Positions 30,194 to 38,198 of a DNA stretch of 64,000 bases are shown here, in pieces. The notes beneath the pieces are model-generated. The model was given only the letters and a program-made list of their open reading frames with translations. It had not been told where the DNA came from and ran no database searches. Origin of the DNA: SABY01 sp964593705 (GTDB lineage: Bacteria; Bacteroidota; Bacteroidia; Bacteroidales; 4484-276); the NCBI GenBank assembly GCA_964593705.1, contig CAZQIV010000001.1, positions 1 through 64,000 of the forward strand, given 5' to 3'. The position numbers were made by a program, and so were the translations under genes. How positions within the stretch are numbered: position 1 is the first letter of the stretch; each line of letters begins with the position of its first letter.

Positions 30194-30767
30194 TCTTTTC
30201 CAAAAATAGTGTATTCACGAAAGCTTTCTCGGTTTCGGCATATTTTACCACAAAACGCTGCAATTCATCGGTTGAGGCCGTGAGCACGAATAATTCCTCA
30301 GTTTTCTCATACGAAATCCTGATACGGTTTTCTTCCATCAGGCTTTCCAGCCAGCCAGGATCAAAAAAACTAACCTGCACCTGATTATCAATAAAATCGA
30401 CTTTTGCAAAAATATGAACGGGCAAAAGTGAGGCAATGAGCAAGGATGGCATTTCCAACTGATTATTTTCACCGGGATAAAGGTCAAGAAAATAATAGTC
30501 GCCCAGTTGTACAAGGTGGGTTTCAAACTCACCCTTGGTAGTGGTGTCGTTAATTATTCCGGGATTTTCATAAAAAGTGAGGTCGTAACTTTTCTCGCCC
30601 CCAGCTTTGAAATTCCAGAAATTTCCATCATCGTCTTTCCAATTTCCCAACAATTCGCTTTTGTAAACCAGGTCTTCGTCATGATACAAACTTTGGATGG
30701 ACGGAATACATCCAGATAGAAATAATAAAATGAACCCTGTTGTAATCAATGCATTTTTAGCTTTCAT
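30186..30767 (-). CDS. Lipoprotein, first gene of the LytSR-type operon
   Basis: This 193-residue protein has a lipoprotein signal (residues 1-20, LLFLSGC, Cys20). The mature part has alternating beta strands (LLGNWKDDDGNFWNFKAGG, YDLTFYEN, YYFLDLYPGE) resembling lipocalin-like or calycin-type small lipoproteins. I do not recognise a specific family. Its stop overlaps the kinase start by 8 nt. That coupling suggests it may be a periplasmic accessory or signal-input component of the two-component system, or a target whose level is matched to it; this is inference. The ATG at 30767 gives the full signal peptide. Confidence 0.8.
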   Translation of the reverse strand: MKAKNALITTGFILLFLSGCIPSIQSLYHDEDLVYKSELLGNWKDDDGNFWNFKAGGEKSYDLTFYENPGIINDTTTKGEFETHLVQLGDYYFLDLYPGENNQLEMPSLLIASLLPVHIFAKVDFIDNQVQVSFFDPGWLESLMEENRIRISYEKTEELFVLTASTDELQRFVVKYAETEKAFVNTLFLEKSE

Positions 30768-30875
30768 AATTTTTAATTTTAAAGTTTATTATGCAAAGAA
30801 AAAGTGACCAGCAAACCATTCAAAATATTTTCGTTGAATGTAGGATTTTTCATGGTGAACCTTGAAAAAAACAGC

Positions 30876-32288
30876 TTAAAGATTTTCTGAAGCTTGTTTA
30901 ATAATCTGCCATGCTTCTTCGATATGCTGCTTTTCGCTTCGTGTTTGCCCAACCACAAAACGGATGGTATAGTTCCCGTTGAGGGTGGTGTGCGTAAGGA
31001 AAACTTTATAGGTGTTGTTTATTATTTCGAGCAACTGCTTATTCAGGCTGTTCAGCTTGTCATTATCCATGTTCCCCTGATTCATTCTAAAGCAAACCGT
31101 AGCCAACGGAGCCGGCGCCAGCAGTTCAAAATCAGGATCGCTTTCAATCCGGTTTGCAAAATCGCCGGCCCAGGCCAGGTGATTCCTGATTTTTTCCTGC
31201 AATCCTTTTACGCCAAAACTGCGAATTACAAACCACAACTTTAAGGCCCTGAATCGGCGGCCAAGCTGTATTCCCCAATCTCGATAATTATTTACGGAAG
31301 TACCTTCCCCGGTTTTCAGGTATTCGGGCAAAATTTCAAATGTGCGAATCAATGCCTCCTTATCTTTAACAAAATACGCACTTGCGTCAAAATTGGTAAA
31401 CATCCATTTGTGCGGATTAAATACATAGCTATCCGCATTTTCGATGCCCTTTATCATGTAGCGCATTTCGGGCAAAAGCATTGCGGTACCGGCCCAGGCA
31501 GCATCCACGTGCAGCCAAAGCTGATATTTTTTACATATATTGCTAATCTCATACAAAGGATCAACCGCGGTTGAGCCGGTAGTTCCAATGGCAGCAACCA
31601 CCGCAAGCGGGATAAAACCATGATCCAAATCATGCCTTATGGCAGCTTCCAATGCATCGGGTTTCAAGGCGAAATTTTCATCAACCTCAATTTTACGAAG
31701 ATTTTCTTTCCCGAATCCGGCAATTTTCACCGCTCGTTCAATGGACGAATGTGCCTCTGTTGAACAATAAATTGTAAATACTTCCCGGCCATAAAAGCCA
31801 TCGTTGTTGATCCGGTAATTGGTGTATTTTTCCCGTGCCGACAACAGCGAAACCAGGGTTGCCGTTGAAGCGGTATCCTGGATTACTCCTGTAAAAGATT
31901 TGGGCAGCCCGGTCATATCACGCAACCATTCCATAACGCGCTCTTCAAGCTCGGTAGCCGCCGGTGAGGTAATCCAGCTCATGCATTGTGCCCCAATGGT
32001 GGAGGTGAGCATCTCGGCCAAAATGGAAGGGTAGCTGTTGTTGGCGGTAAAATAGCCGTGCCAGCCGGGATGCTGCCAGTGGGTCATCCCGGGCATAATC
32101 ACCCGGTTGAAATCTTCCATGATATCTTCAAAACCCTCGGGTTCATCAGGGGCATTCTCAGGCAACTGAGCAATGATTTCCCCGGGGAGGCTTTTCGATT
32201 TTACAGGAAGGTTTTCAATCGTTTCAAAATAGGCGGCCATCCATTCGATCAACTCATGGCCATGCTTACGAAATTCGTCTAAATTCAT
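30876..32288 (-). CDS. Group II PLP-dependent aromatic-L-amino-acid-type decarboxylase
   Basis: This 470-residue cytoplasmic enzyme is expected to remove CO2 from an aromatic amino acid (Trp, Tyr, Phe or DOPA) to give the arylalkylamine. Seen features: HPGWHGYF near 73-80, the ring-stacking His180 (STEAHSS), HVDAAW with Asp262 contacting the PLP nitrogen, and the Schiff-base Lys294 in NPHKW. The C-terminal small domain has IRFVVGQTRSE. The length equals the family norm. No transporter is adjacent, so a fermentation or acid-resistance cassette is not supported. The substrate cannot be decided from sequence alone. It is transcribed alone; the lipoprotein gene begins 108 bp downstream of its stop on the same strand. 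Confidence 0.92.
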   Translation of the reverse strand: MNLDEFRKHGHELIEWMAAYFETIENLPVKSKSLPGEIIAQLPENAPDEPEGFEDIMEDFNRVIMPGMTHWQHPGWHGYFTANNSYPSILAEMLTSTIGAQCMSWITSPAATELEERVMEWLRDMTGLPKSFTGVIQDTASTATLVSLLSAREKYTNYRINNDGFYGREVFTIYCSTEAHSSIERAVKIAGFGKENLRKIEVDENFALKPDALEAAIRHDLDHGFIPLAVVAAIGTTGSTAVDPLYEISNICKKYQLWLHVDAAWAGTAMLLPEMRYMIKGIENADSYVFNPHKWMFTNFDASAYFVKDKEALIRTFEILPEYLKTGEGTSVNNYRDWGIQLGRRFRALKLWFVIRSFGVKGLQEKIRNHLAWAGDFANRIESDPDFELLAPAPLATVCFRMNQGNMDNDKLNSLNKQLLEIINNTYKVFLTHTTLNGNYTIRFVVGQTRSEKQHIEEAWQIIKQASENL

Positions 32289-32698
32289 CGTTTGTTTATT
32301 TTTAATTATTTGAGTCCGGTTAATTTTGATAGATTCTTTCCCGAAATTTCGGGACTACCAATAACAGGTTTGTGTAAGAAACTGAAAAACTTACTATTAG
32401 ACAGACCCCCGCCTTGCCGCTGGTGTATGCAATGTTGCAAGCGAGGCAGGTCTCAGTCGCAAGCTCCTTCGAGGTGACATGGCTTTGGGAGGAGGGGGGT
32501 GGTTGAAAGTGGGCGCAAAGCGCCCACTTTCAACCACCCCAAATAAATCCCCGTGATTTGTCATTTCGACCAAAAAACGCAGCGAAGCGAAGTTTTGAAA
32601 GGAGAAATCTATTTAAAGTGATCACCATTATTTACATCCACAAAAATAGCAGTAGTATCATTTTTAATAATCAATCAAAACTACTCTTTTTGATTTTC
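32289..32698. other. Gene-free stretch with palindromes
   Basis: No coding frame is supported. It contains cccgaaatttcggg (32340-32353), a GC-rich degenerate segment (32405-32480) like the one at 43730-43890, and the perfect 45-nt hairpin annotated at 32496-32540. Confidence 0.6.
32496..32540. repeat. Perfect 21-bp stem hairpin with AAA loop
   Basis: ggggtggttgaaagtgggcgc lies at 32496-32516, then aaa, then its exact complement at 32520-32540. The total is 45 nt. It has the same dimensions and loop as the hairpin at 36603-36647 but unrelated stem sequence. There is no T-run on either side, so a plain terminator is unlikely. Confidence 0.85.
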
Positions 32699-33946
32699 CT
32701 ATACATTCAATATCTCATCTCCCATAATATGGCCGTGTGCCGTAGCATAAATAATCGACCGTGTGGAACCCGAACAATCACCTATAAATTTCAGATTATC
32801 GAAGGTCTCGTTATTCAATAAATTGGAGTAAAACTTAATTTCGGGTGCATACACCAGATTATCGGCATTGGCCACGCCGGGAATTACATGATCGAGGTTT
32901 TCAACAAAATCGATGATGCTTTCGATAAGGCGGCGCGGGTAAGCCAGGTTAATATCGCCCAGAATAAAATATTTTGGGTCGAGGGTTGGCTCCACGCGGT
33001 AGAGGTTTTTGGTTCGTTTCGAGTTTTTGAAATGGCTGTAAGTTTGCAAAATTACCCTGTCGCCACCAAGCATATTCGAAAGCTTGGCAATGTTGGAGCC
33101 GTACCCGATGGGATCGTTGAAGGGCTCGGTGAGTTGAACCGTGGTTAGAATGGCGAAGTTTGTGTTCTTGCTTTTTTGTTTGATTTTGGAGTGCCCGTTT
33201 ACTGTGATAAAATCGCCATAGTTTTCGGGCACCACATAGCCGGAGGGATTGTTGCAAAAGGTACGCACCATGTAACCGGTCTTGCTTTTATATTTCACCT
33301 TGAACTCGTACATTTCCAGGTTCAGGTCTTCCACAATATGATTGGGCAACTCGAAGCGGATGCCAATATCCACTTTAGTGCTGTCGAGTACAATTTCGGG
33401 ATAATCTTTAATGATTGTTTTAACCAATTTATGGCCACTTCGCCCAACGGCAACAAACACTTTATCGAAAACACCATAATCATCGAGTCTTATTTTGTCG
33501 CCTTCAATTTTGATTTCATTTACAGGATTTTTAAAATGAAACCTTACATTTTTAAGGGCGCTAAATTCTTCATAGATATTAAAAAGCACTTCTTTCAGCT
33601 GGTCGGTACCGAGGTGGTAAAAATCAGAAAGTATGGGCTGGAAGCCTTTTTGATAAAATGCTTTGTAATAATCAAGGTTTCTGAAAGAGCTCCCTGTTTC
33701 ACAATCTCCATTTCCGGTTTTCTCTATCCAAAAATCAACAAGCTTTTTTTGCAGTTCAGTATCCACATCAAGGTCGCCACCCATTTCTTTCGACACGAAA
33801 AGTTTCCCGTCAGCCCTGATACCTGAAATACTTGACGAATAAATGTCTTTGCTGCGTTCAAAAACATGTATTTCGTGATCTGTTTTTTTTATTCTGTCGA
33901 TCAGCCCAATGGCTGCAGCCCCAAACCCGATGATTGCAATTTTCAT
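32699..33946 (-). CDS. FAD/NAD(P)-dependent oxidoreductase (COG2509-like)
   Basis: This protein is about 415 residues when started at the internal ATG at 33946. That start is preferred because the Rossmann strand then begins at residue 1 (MKIAIIGFGAAAIGL). A further ATG 27 bp upstream only adds a hydrophilic/hydrophobic leader. The dinucleotide-binding motif is GxGxxAxG. A second FAD-contact region near the C-terminus reads FIGDCSGSTRSIIYATAHG. The middle part (VFVAVGRSGHKLV, DIGIRFELPN) matches uncharacterised FAD-dependent dehydrogenases related to geranylgeranyl-reductase-like or HI0933-like flavoproteins. The substrate is unknown. The gene is isolated, with palindrome-containing spacers on both sides. 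Confidence 0.85.
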   Translation of the reverse strand: MKIAIIGFGAAAIGLIDRIKKTDHEIHVFERSKDIYSSSISGIRADGKLFVSKEMGGDLDVDTELQKKLVDFWIEKTGNGDCETGSSFRNLDYYKAFYQKGFQPILSDFYHLGTDQLKEVLFNIYEEFSALKNVRFHFKNPVNEIKIEGDKIRLDDYGVFDKVFVAVGRSGHKLVKTIIKDYPEIVLDSTKVDIGIRFELPNHIVEDLNLEMYEFKVKYKSKTGYMVRTFCNNPSGYVVPENYGDFITVNGHSKIKQKSKNTNFAILTTVQLTEPFNDPIGYGSNIAKLSNMLGGDRVILQTYSHFKNSKRTKNLYRVEPTLDPKYFILGDINLAYPRRLIESIIDFVENLDHVIPGVANADNLVYAPEIKFYSNLLNNETFDNLKFIGDCSGSTRSIIYATAHGHIMGDEILNV

Positions 33947-34310
33947 CTTTATAAAAATTAGCCACTGATGCACGGATAAAATTGAAGAATTAATTATTCA
34001 TGTCAGCGGGTGTTAATAATTAGCCCGCCCTCATGACGGGAGTATTTCATAAAACTTTTTTAAGTCATAAAATTAATATTTTCTTTGATGCAGGAGCATA
34101 AACAATAATCAGTTGTCAACAATCTACTGGCTTTATTTCAAACCTAAAATCATGAAGAAATTCACGATAAGTAAAAACCTTGTTTATTATTTTTATTGAC
34201 CTTTGCACTAACATTAGTGATTGATGATTATAGAACTTATTTCAACCAATATTAAATCTTTCGGGAAACCATAATAATAGGTAATATTCCCAAGTGTTAT
34301 AATAGAAACA
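33947..34310. other. Gene-free stretch
   Basis: AT-rich, with stops in all frames. One short inverted repeat was seen (gcccgcc...gacgggag near 34023-34042). No family resemblance was seen; it may include the eroded upstream part of the DUF4143-type pseudogene that follows. Confidence 0.5.
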
Positions 34311-34314
34311 GAAA

Positions 34315-34640
34315 TGCTTGCAAATCTAAAAACCCTGAAAACAATCGTCTTGCTATCGTAAATGGCAAGATTAATATTTTCGGAATCAATTCCGAATTTT
34401 CATACATTTGTAAAATTAACCCGGAAAAAATGGATAGCAGCGAAATATTTACAATTATGTTTTGAATTAAATGATCGAAACCGAAACAGGGAAATTAAGG
34501 GGCTGATGAATGCGCTTTCAAAATTTAATTTGAATAAAGGCTACATTGTTACATGTGCATAAAATGAAACTATCGAAATTGGAGGATTCACCATTTTTGT
34601 GCTGGATGAATCCACATTCAGATTAACTTTTGGAAATTAA
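34315..34640 (+). pseudogene. Remnant of an AAA ATPase/DUF4143 C-terminal domain
   Basis: The frame reads MLANLKTLKTIVLL, stop (34359-34361), an unmatched segment, QLCFELNDRNRNREIKGLM, NALSKFNLNKGYIVTC, stop (34560-34562), NETIEIGGFTIFVLDE, stop (34638-34640). The second half corresponds to the nuclease-like C-terminal domain of DUF4143-type ATPases: Q(V/L)C(Y/F)ELND..NREIKGL..A...FNL..G.I(L/V)T, then E.IEI.GF.I.V. One fixed frame continues through two internal stops and the N-terminal ATPase is missing, so this is a decayed gene end. The family match is from memory of its conserved pattern. Confidence 0.6.
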
Positions 34641-34858
34641 TCCCGAAACTGATTATCTTCAAATATCTCTCCCAAAGCCTTCCGATGATTTTAATTTTTT
34701 TGGGACATCCCCACCCAAAATTCAGCATCTGATAAATTTTGAACACAGATGACCCCGAAAAAACGGGGCAGGCACGGATTTAACAGATTTTCATGGATTT
34801 AAATAGAAATACATTGCAATTCATCAACTCAACAATTTGATAACATCGGCCTGGGCAG

Positions 34859-34893
34859 CCGCGATACATAGGGTAGGGCGTGATGCATCGCGG
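34859..34893. repeat. Intergenic inverted repeat (ccgcgatacat / atgcatcgcgg)
   Basis: 11-bp arms with one mismatch enclose gggtagggcg. The segment around it (tgatgcatcgcggcccta) has the look of a dispersed Bacteroidota intergenic repeat. The rest of 34641-34998 shows no gene. Confidence 0.5.
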
Positions 34894-34998
34894 CCCTACA
34901 ACCTGTTCACCCATAATCATCAAAATGTCTTTTCCGAAAAAGTTATTGTTGAATAATTCCTTACCTTTATCACGAAATGAAAACAAAAATATAAACAG

Positions 34999-36480
34999 AT
35001 GAAAAAGTTCAGGCCGGTAAATTTTGAGATTCCCAACCATATCGATTATATCGAAATAGCAACATCAGCATTGGAATCATACACACAAATGCTGGGTTTT
35101 AGTCATGTCGATTGCAGCAAAGCCATGGTTGGCCTTGAAGAAGCTATTGCCAACATTATCAGGCACGCCTATCCTGAAAAGGATGAAGGCACAATAAAAA
35201 TCACGCTTGAAGACATTGATTCGGGATTACGAATTCGTATATTGGATGATGGAGCTCCCATTGATTCTGATAGCTTCCATTCACTAAATATTAATGTCTT
35301 ACCTGAAGAAATACCAGAGTCAGGGCTGGGGATTTTTTTAATTCATAAGTTATTTGAAAAATCAGCCTTTGAAACCATTGGTCAAAAAGGCAATCTTACC
35401 ACACTTGAGAAACATATTAGTGCTAAGGCACATATTCACACTAATGATAAACGAATGGAGTCGGAAGAACCGGTGAAGGCTGCCAATGATGTAAATTTTA
35501 CCATTCGATTATTCGACCCCAAAGATGCCCTTGGTGTTTCTAAACTGGCCTACATTGCCTATCATCATACCTACCCGTTTGAACATATTTATATTCCAGC
35601 CAGGGTGAAAGAGATGAACAAATCAGGGGGACTAATTTCGGCAGTGGCGGGGTTGGATGAAAGTGGGGAAATAATTTCGCATTCAGCGCTTGAACTTTCG
35701 AGTAACCCGACAAGTATTGCTGAAATAGGCGTGGCATTTACAAACCCCAATTATCGTGGGCACGGAACAATAAATCATTTGTGGGACTTCCTTTTGAACG
35801 ATGTGGCTGTTGCCCGAAAAATAAAAGCGGTTTATGCATCATGTGTTACGGCCCATCCGTTTTCGCAAAAAGCAGCTTTGAAATTTGGTATGACTGAATG
35901 TGCGTTAATGCTCGCCATAACCGAAAGCCTTACCTTTAAGGACATAAAACAAAAAGGGTCGCAAAGGGAAAGTTTTTTAATATGCATTAAAGTTTATGAT
36001 AAGTCAAAAGTGGAAACAATATTCCCACCCCAGTGTCATAGGGAAGCTATTTCGATGATTTTTAATAATATGGGTGTAAAACTAATTTTAGGAGATTTAA
36101 ATGAGCAAAATGTTGTTCCCGTTATCTCACGGTCATCCATACGAATTAATAGGACAACCGGTATTAATATTGCCAAAATTTTTGTGGATAATTATGGCCA
36201 TGATTTTTATGAACGCATTGCACAACAGCATAAATCATTGTGTGTCGAACGATGCGAAACAATTTATATTCATCTCAACCTGAGTCATCCAATGACTCCA
36301 CAGGCATCGGATCACCTGGAAGCTATGGGATATATATTTTGTGGCATCATGCCCGATGATAACAATTACATGCTGGTACTGCAATTTCTCAACAATCAGG
36401 AAATTGATTTTTCACAAATTGTGGCCTATTCCGAAATGGGACAAAGCCTGATCGAATACATCGAACAAAGCAGTAGTTAG
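34999..36480 (+). CDS. Anti-sigma-type HATPase fused to a GNAT acetyltransferase
   Basis: This is a 493-residue cytoplasmic protein. Residues 5-140 form an RsbW-like HATPase_c_2 domain with an N-box (GLEEAIANIIRHAYP), G1 (LDDGAPID) and G2 (SGLGIFLIHKLF). Residues about 157-320 form a GNAT domain: IRLFDPKDALGVSKL, GVAFTNPNYRGHGTINHLW (acetyl-CoA pyrophosphate loop, RGHG), then HPFSQKAALKFGM typical of GNAT motif B. The last ~170 residues are unrecognised, alpha/beta in character. RsbW-type domains bind a sigma or anti-anti-sigma partner and may phosphorylate it; a linked GNAT suggests coupling of acyl-CoA state to a partner-switch. No sigma factor or STAS protein is adjacent. The ATG at 34999 places the HATPase start correctly. 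Confidence 0.85.
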   Translation: MKKFRPVNFEIPNHIDYIEIATSALESYTQMLGFSHVDCSKAMVGLEEAIANIIRHAYPEKDEGTIKITLEDIDSGLRIRILDDGAPIDSDSFHSLNINVLPEEIPESGLGIFLIHKLFEKSAFETIGQKGNLTTLEKHISAKAHIHTNDKRMESEEPVKAANDVNFTIRLFDPKDALGVSKLAYIAYHHTYPFEHIYIPARVKEMNKSGGLISAVAGLDESGEIISHSALELSSNPTSIAEIGVAFTNPNYRGHGTINHLWDFLLNDVAVARKIKAVYASCVTAHPFSQKAALKFGMTECALMLAITESLTFKDIKQKGSQRESFLICIKVYDKSKVETIFPPQCHREAISMIFNNMGVKLILGDLNEQNVVPVISRSSIRINRTTGINIAKIFVDNYGHDFYERIAQQHKSLCVERCETIYIHLNLSHPMTPQASDHLEAMGYIFCGIMPDDNNYMLVLQFLNNQEIDFSQIVAYSEMGQSLIEYIEQSSS

Positions 36481-36524
36481 GTTTAAAATCACCATATAGT
36501 ATCTATCCATAAAGTCTGGTTTTT

Positions 36525-36766
36525 TGAAATTTCAATAGCCCCGTCCTTTTGCCATTGGCATCCCTACGGGAAGGGCGGGGATTGAATTATGAGAGTAGAA
36601 AACCCCCGCATTTTCGCCACGCCAAAGGCGTGGCGAAAATGCGGGGGTCGTATCACCAACTTAATTATTCCCCGGGTTAAAACCCGGGGCTATTGAAAAG
36701 TACCGACTTTATTGATTTTAGATTAATCCTACACGTGCGGGAATCGTCCGAAGGACTCCTTTGGAG
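36525..36766. repeat. Cluster of palindromes between convergent genes
   Basis: In order: ttcaatagccccgtcctt ... gaagggcggggattgaa (about 36527-36586), an imperfect inverted repeat; a perfect 21-bp stem with AAA loop (36603-36647, cccccgcattttcgccacgcc and complement); ccccgggttaaaacccgggg (36671-36690) followed by the tail ctattgaaaagtaccgactt shared with 549-570; and aggactcctttggag (36752-36766), inverted relative to 168-182. It lies between the stop at 36480 (+) and the stop at 36854 (-), so the hairpins may also act as transcript ends. Confidence 0.75.
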
Positions 36767-36853
36767 GAGATTTTAGATTTCGCTGAATATCACCAACATC
36801 TGAAATCGTTAATCTGAAATCTTATATTTTTCTAAATGAACCTTTAAAGACCA

Positions 36854-37231
36854 TTACTTTTTTGCCACAGCCTTCGCTTTGAACAACGCCGAAGTGATTA
36901 CCTCGATTAACAAACCATAAATCGCGCCCATTACGATGGTTGAGACAAACATCATCATTGGTGTAAACTCCGGATTTTCGGGAGCCATTAATCCTGAATA
37001 AGCCAGCGGCAAACTGAACAGGATGCCTAATACAAGGCCGTGAATTGACCAGTGCCCGAAATTAAACCTACTGAGGCCAATGGCAAAGCCCATCATAATG
37101 CGGCTCGAAATAATTTGTGCCGCCACTGGGTAAGGCAGTGCCTCTGGCCCGCTGGATGCAAAAAAATAACATACCAATCCAAACAATAAGCCACCAAGCG
37201 TGGCGATAATCAATCTTTTTAATGGTTTCAT
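36854..37231 (-). CDS. Small integral membrane protein of unknown function
   Basis: This 125-residue protein is mostly hydrophobic, with about four transmembrane segments (about 7-26, 38-55, 63-80, 92-115) joined by short loops and a basic C-terminal tail (ALFKAKAVAKK). No catalytic motif or family was recognised. It lies downstream of mscS on the same strand, but a strong bidirectional terminator (37291-37322) separates them, so it is probably transcribed independently. Confidence 0.7.
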   Translation of the reverse strand: MKPLKRLIIATLGGLLFGLVCYFFASSGPEALPYPVAAQIISSRIMMGFAIGLSRFNFGHWSIHGLVLGILFSLPLAYSGLMAPENPEFTPMMMFVSTIVMGAIYGLLIEVITSALFKAKAVAKK

Positions 37232-37290
37232 AGTCTTCTAAGTTTTAGTTGTGAAATTTATTACAAAACAAAGATATAGAAAAACAAATA

Positions 37291-37322
37291 AAAAAGCGGC
37301 GCTGATTTCAGCGCCGCTTTTT
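37291..37322. terminator. Bidirectional terminator after mscS
   Basis: A perfect 15-bp stem (aaaaagcggcgctga / tcagcgccgcttttt) with a 2-nt loop has T-runs on both strands. It is 26 nt beyond the stop at 37348 of the mscS-type gene. Confidence 0.9.
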
Positions 37323-37347
37323 TCAAATATCATTATAAATGCACAAA

Positions 37348-38166
37348 TTATTTTACCTGATGAACGTGAACATCGGTTTGTGGGAATGGAATTGAAATTC
37401 CTTCTTTATCAAAAGCTTTCTTCACACTCTCGGTCATATCGAAGAATATTCCCCAATAATTGGTAGCTTCAGCCCAAACGCGAACAGCAAAATTCACTGA
37501 ACTATCAGCAAGTTCAGAAACGGCAATAAAAGGTGCAGGGTCTTTGAGAATTCTTTCATCAGCAGCAATCAGGCCGTTTATAACGCTTTTTGCTTTATCA
37601 ATATCATCGCTGTAGCCTATGCCAAAGGTAAAGTCAACCCTGCGCTGTGGCTCGGTTGAGAAGTTGGTCATAGCTCCGGTCGAAAGCCCGCCATTAGGAA
37701 TAATGATGGTTTTGTTATCCGGAGTTTTAAGGATGGTATTGAAAATCTGGATTTCTTTTACCCCACCTGTAAAACCTTGTGCAGAAATAAAATCACCAAC
37801 TTTAAAAGGTTTAAAAATCATAATCATCACACCACCTGCAAAATTTTGCAAAGTGCCTGAAAGAGCCATGCCCACGGCCAAACCTGCCGCTGCAAGAATA
37901 GCCACGAATGATGTCATTTCGATACCAACCATTGAAATAACGCTGATGAGCAGCATAATCTTAAGCACAATACCCAGAATTGAGATTAGGAAAGGCCTAA
38001 GCGTAGCATCAACGTCTCTTTTTTCCATGGCTTTTTTAATGCCACTCATAATCATTTTAATGATCCATAAGCCAATTACCAGTGTAACTAAGGCCAACAA
38101 AAGATTTAAGCCCCACTGTGTAGCGATGGGATAATAGGATTCTAATAAGGATTGAGATTTTTCCAT
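37348..38166 (-). CDS. mscS: Small-conductance mechanosensitive channel, MscS family
   Basis: This 272-residue inner-membrane channel opens under membrane tension and releases solutes on hypo-osmotic shock. There are three N-terminal transmembrane helices (about 18-40, 60-80, 85-115). The third is the pore helix with the Gly/Ala pattern AAAGLAVGMALSGTLQNFAGG. Then come the MscS beta domain (FKVGDFI, TGGVKEI, NKTIIIPNG, a family hallmark) and the alpha/beta C-terminal domain (VDFTFGIGYSDDIDKA). The length is that of the minimal E. coli MscS type. It lies 32 bp downstream of the DUF3078 gene on the same strand and is probably co-transcribed with it; a strong terminator follows. Confidence 0.95.
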   Translation of the reverse strand: MEKSQSLLESYYPIATQWGLNLLLALVTLVIGLWIIKMIMSGIKKAMEKRDVDATLRPFLISILGIVLKIMLLISVISMVGIEMTSFVAILAAAGLAVGMALSGTLQNFAGGVMIMIFKPFKVGDFISAQGFTGGVKEIQIFNTILKTPDNKTIIIPNGGLSTGAMTNFSTEPQRRVDFTFGIGYSDDIDKAKSVINGLIAADERILKDPAPFIAVSELADSSVNFAVRVWAEATNYWGIFFDMTESVKKAFDKEGISIPFPQTDVHVHQVK

Positions 38167-38198
38167 AATTTTATGTATTTAGTTAGTGATCTGTAAAT

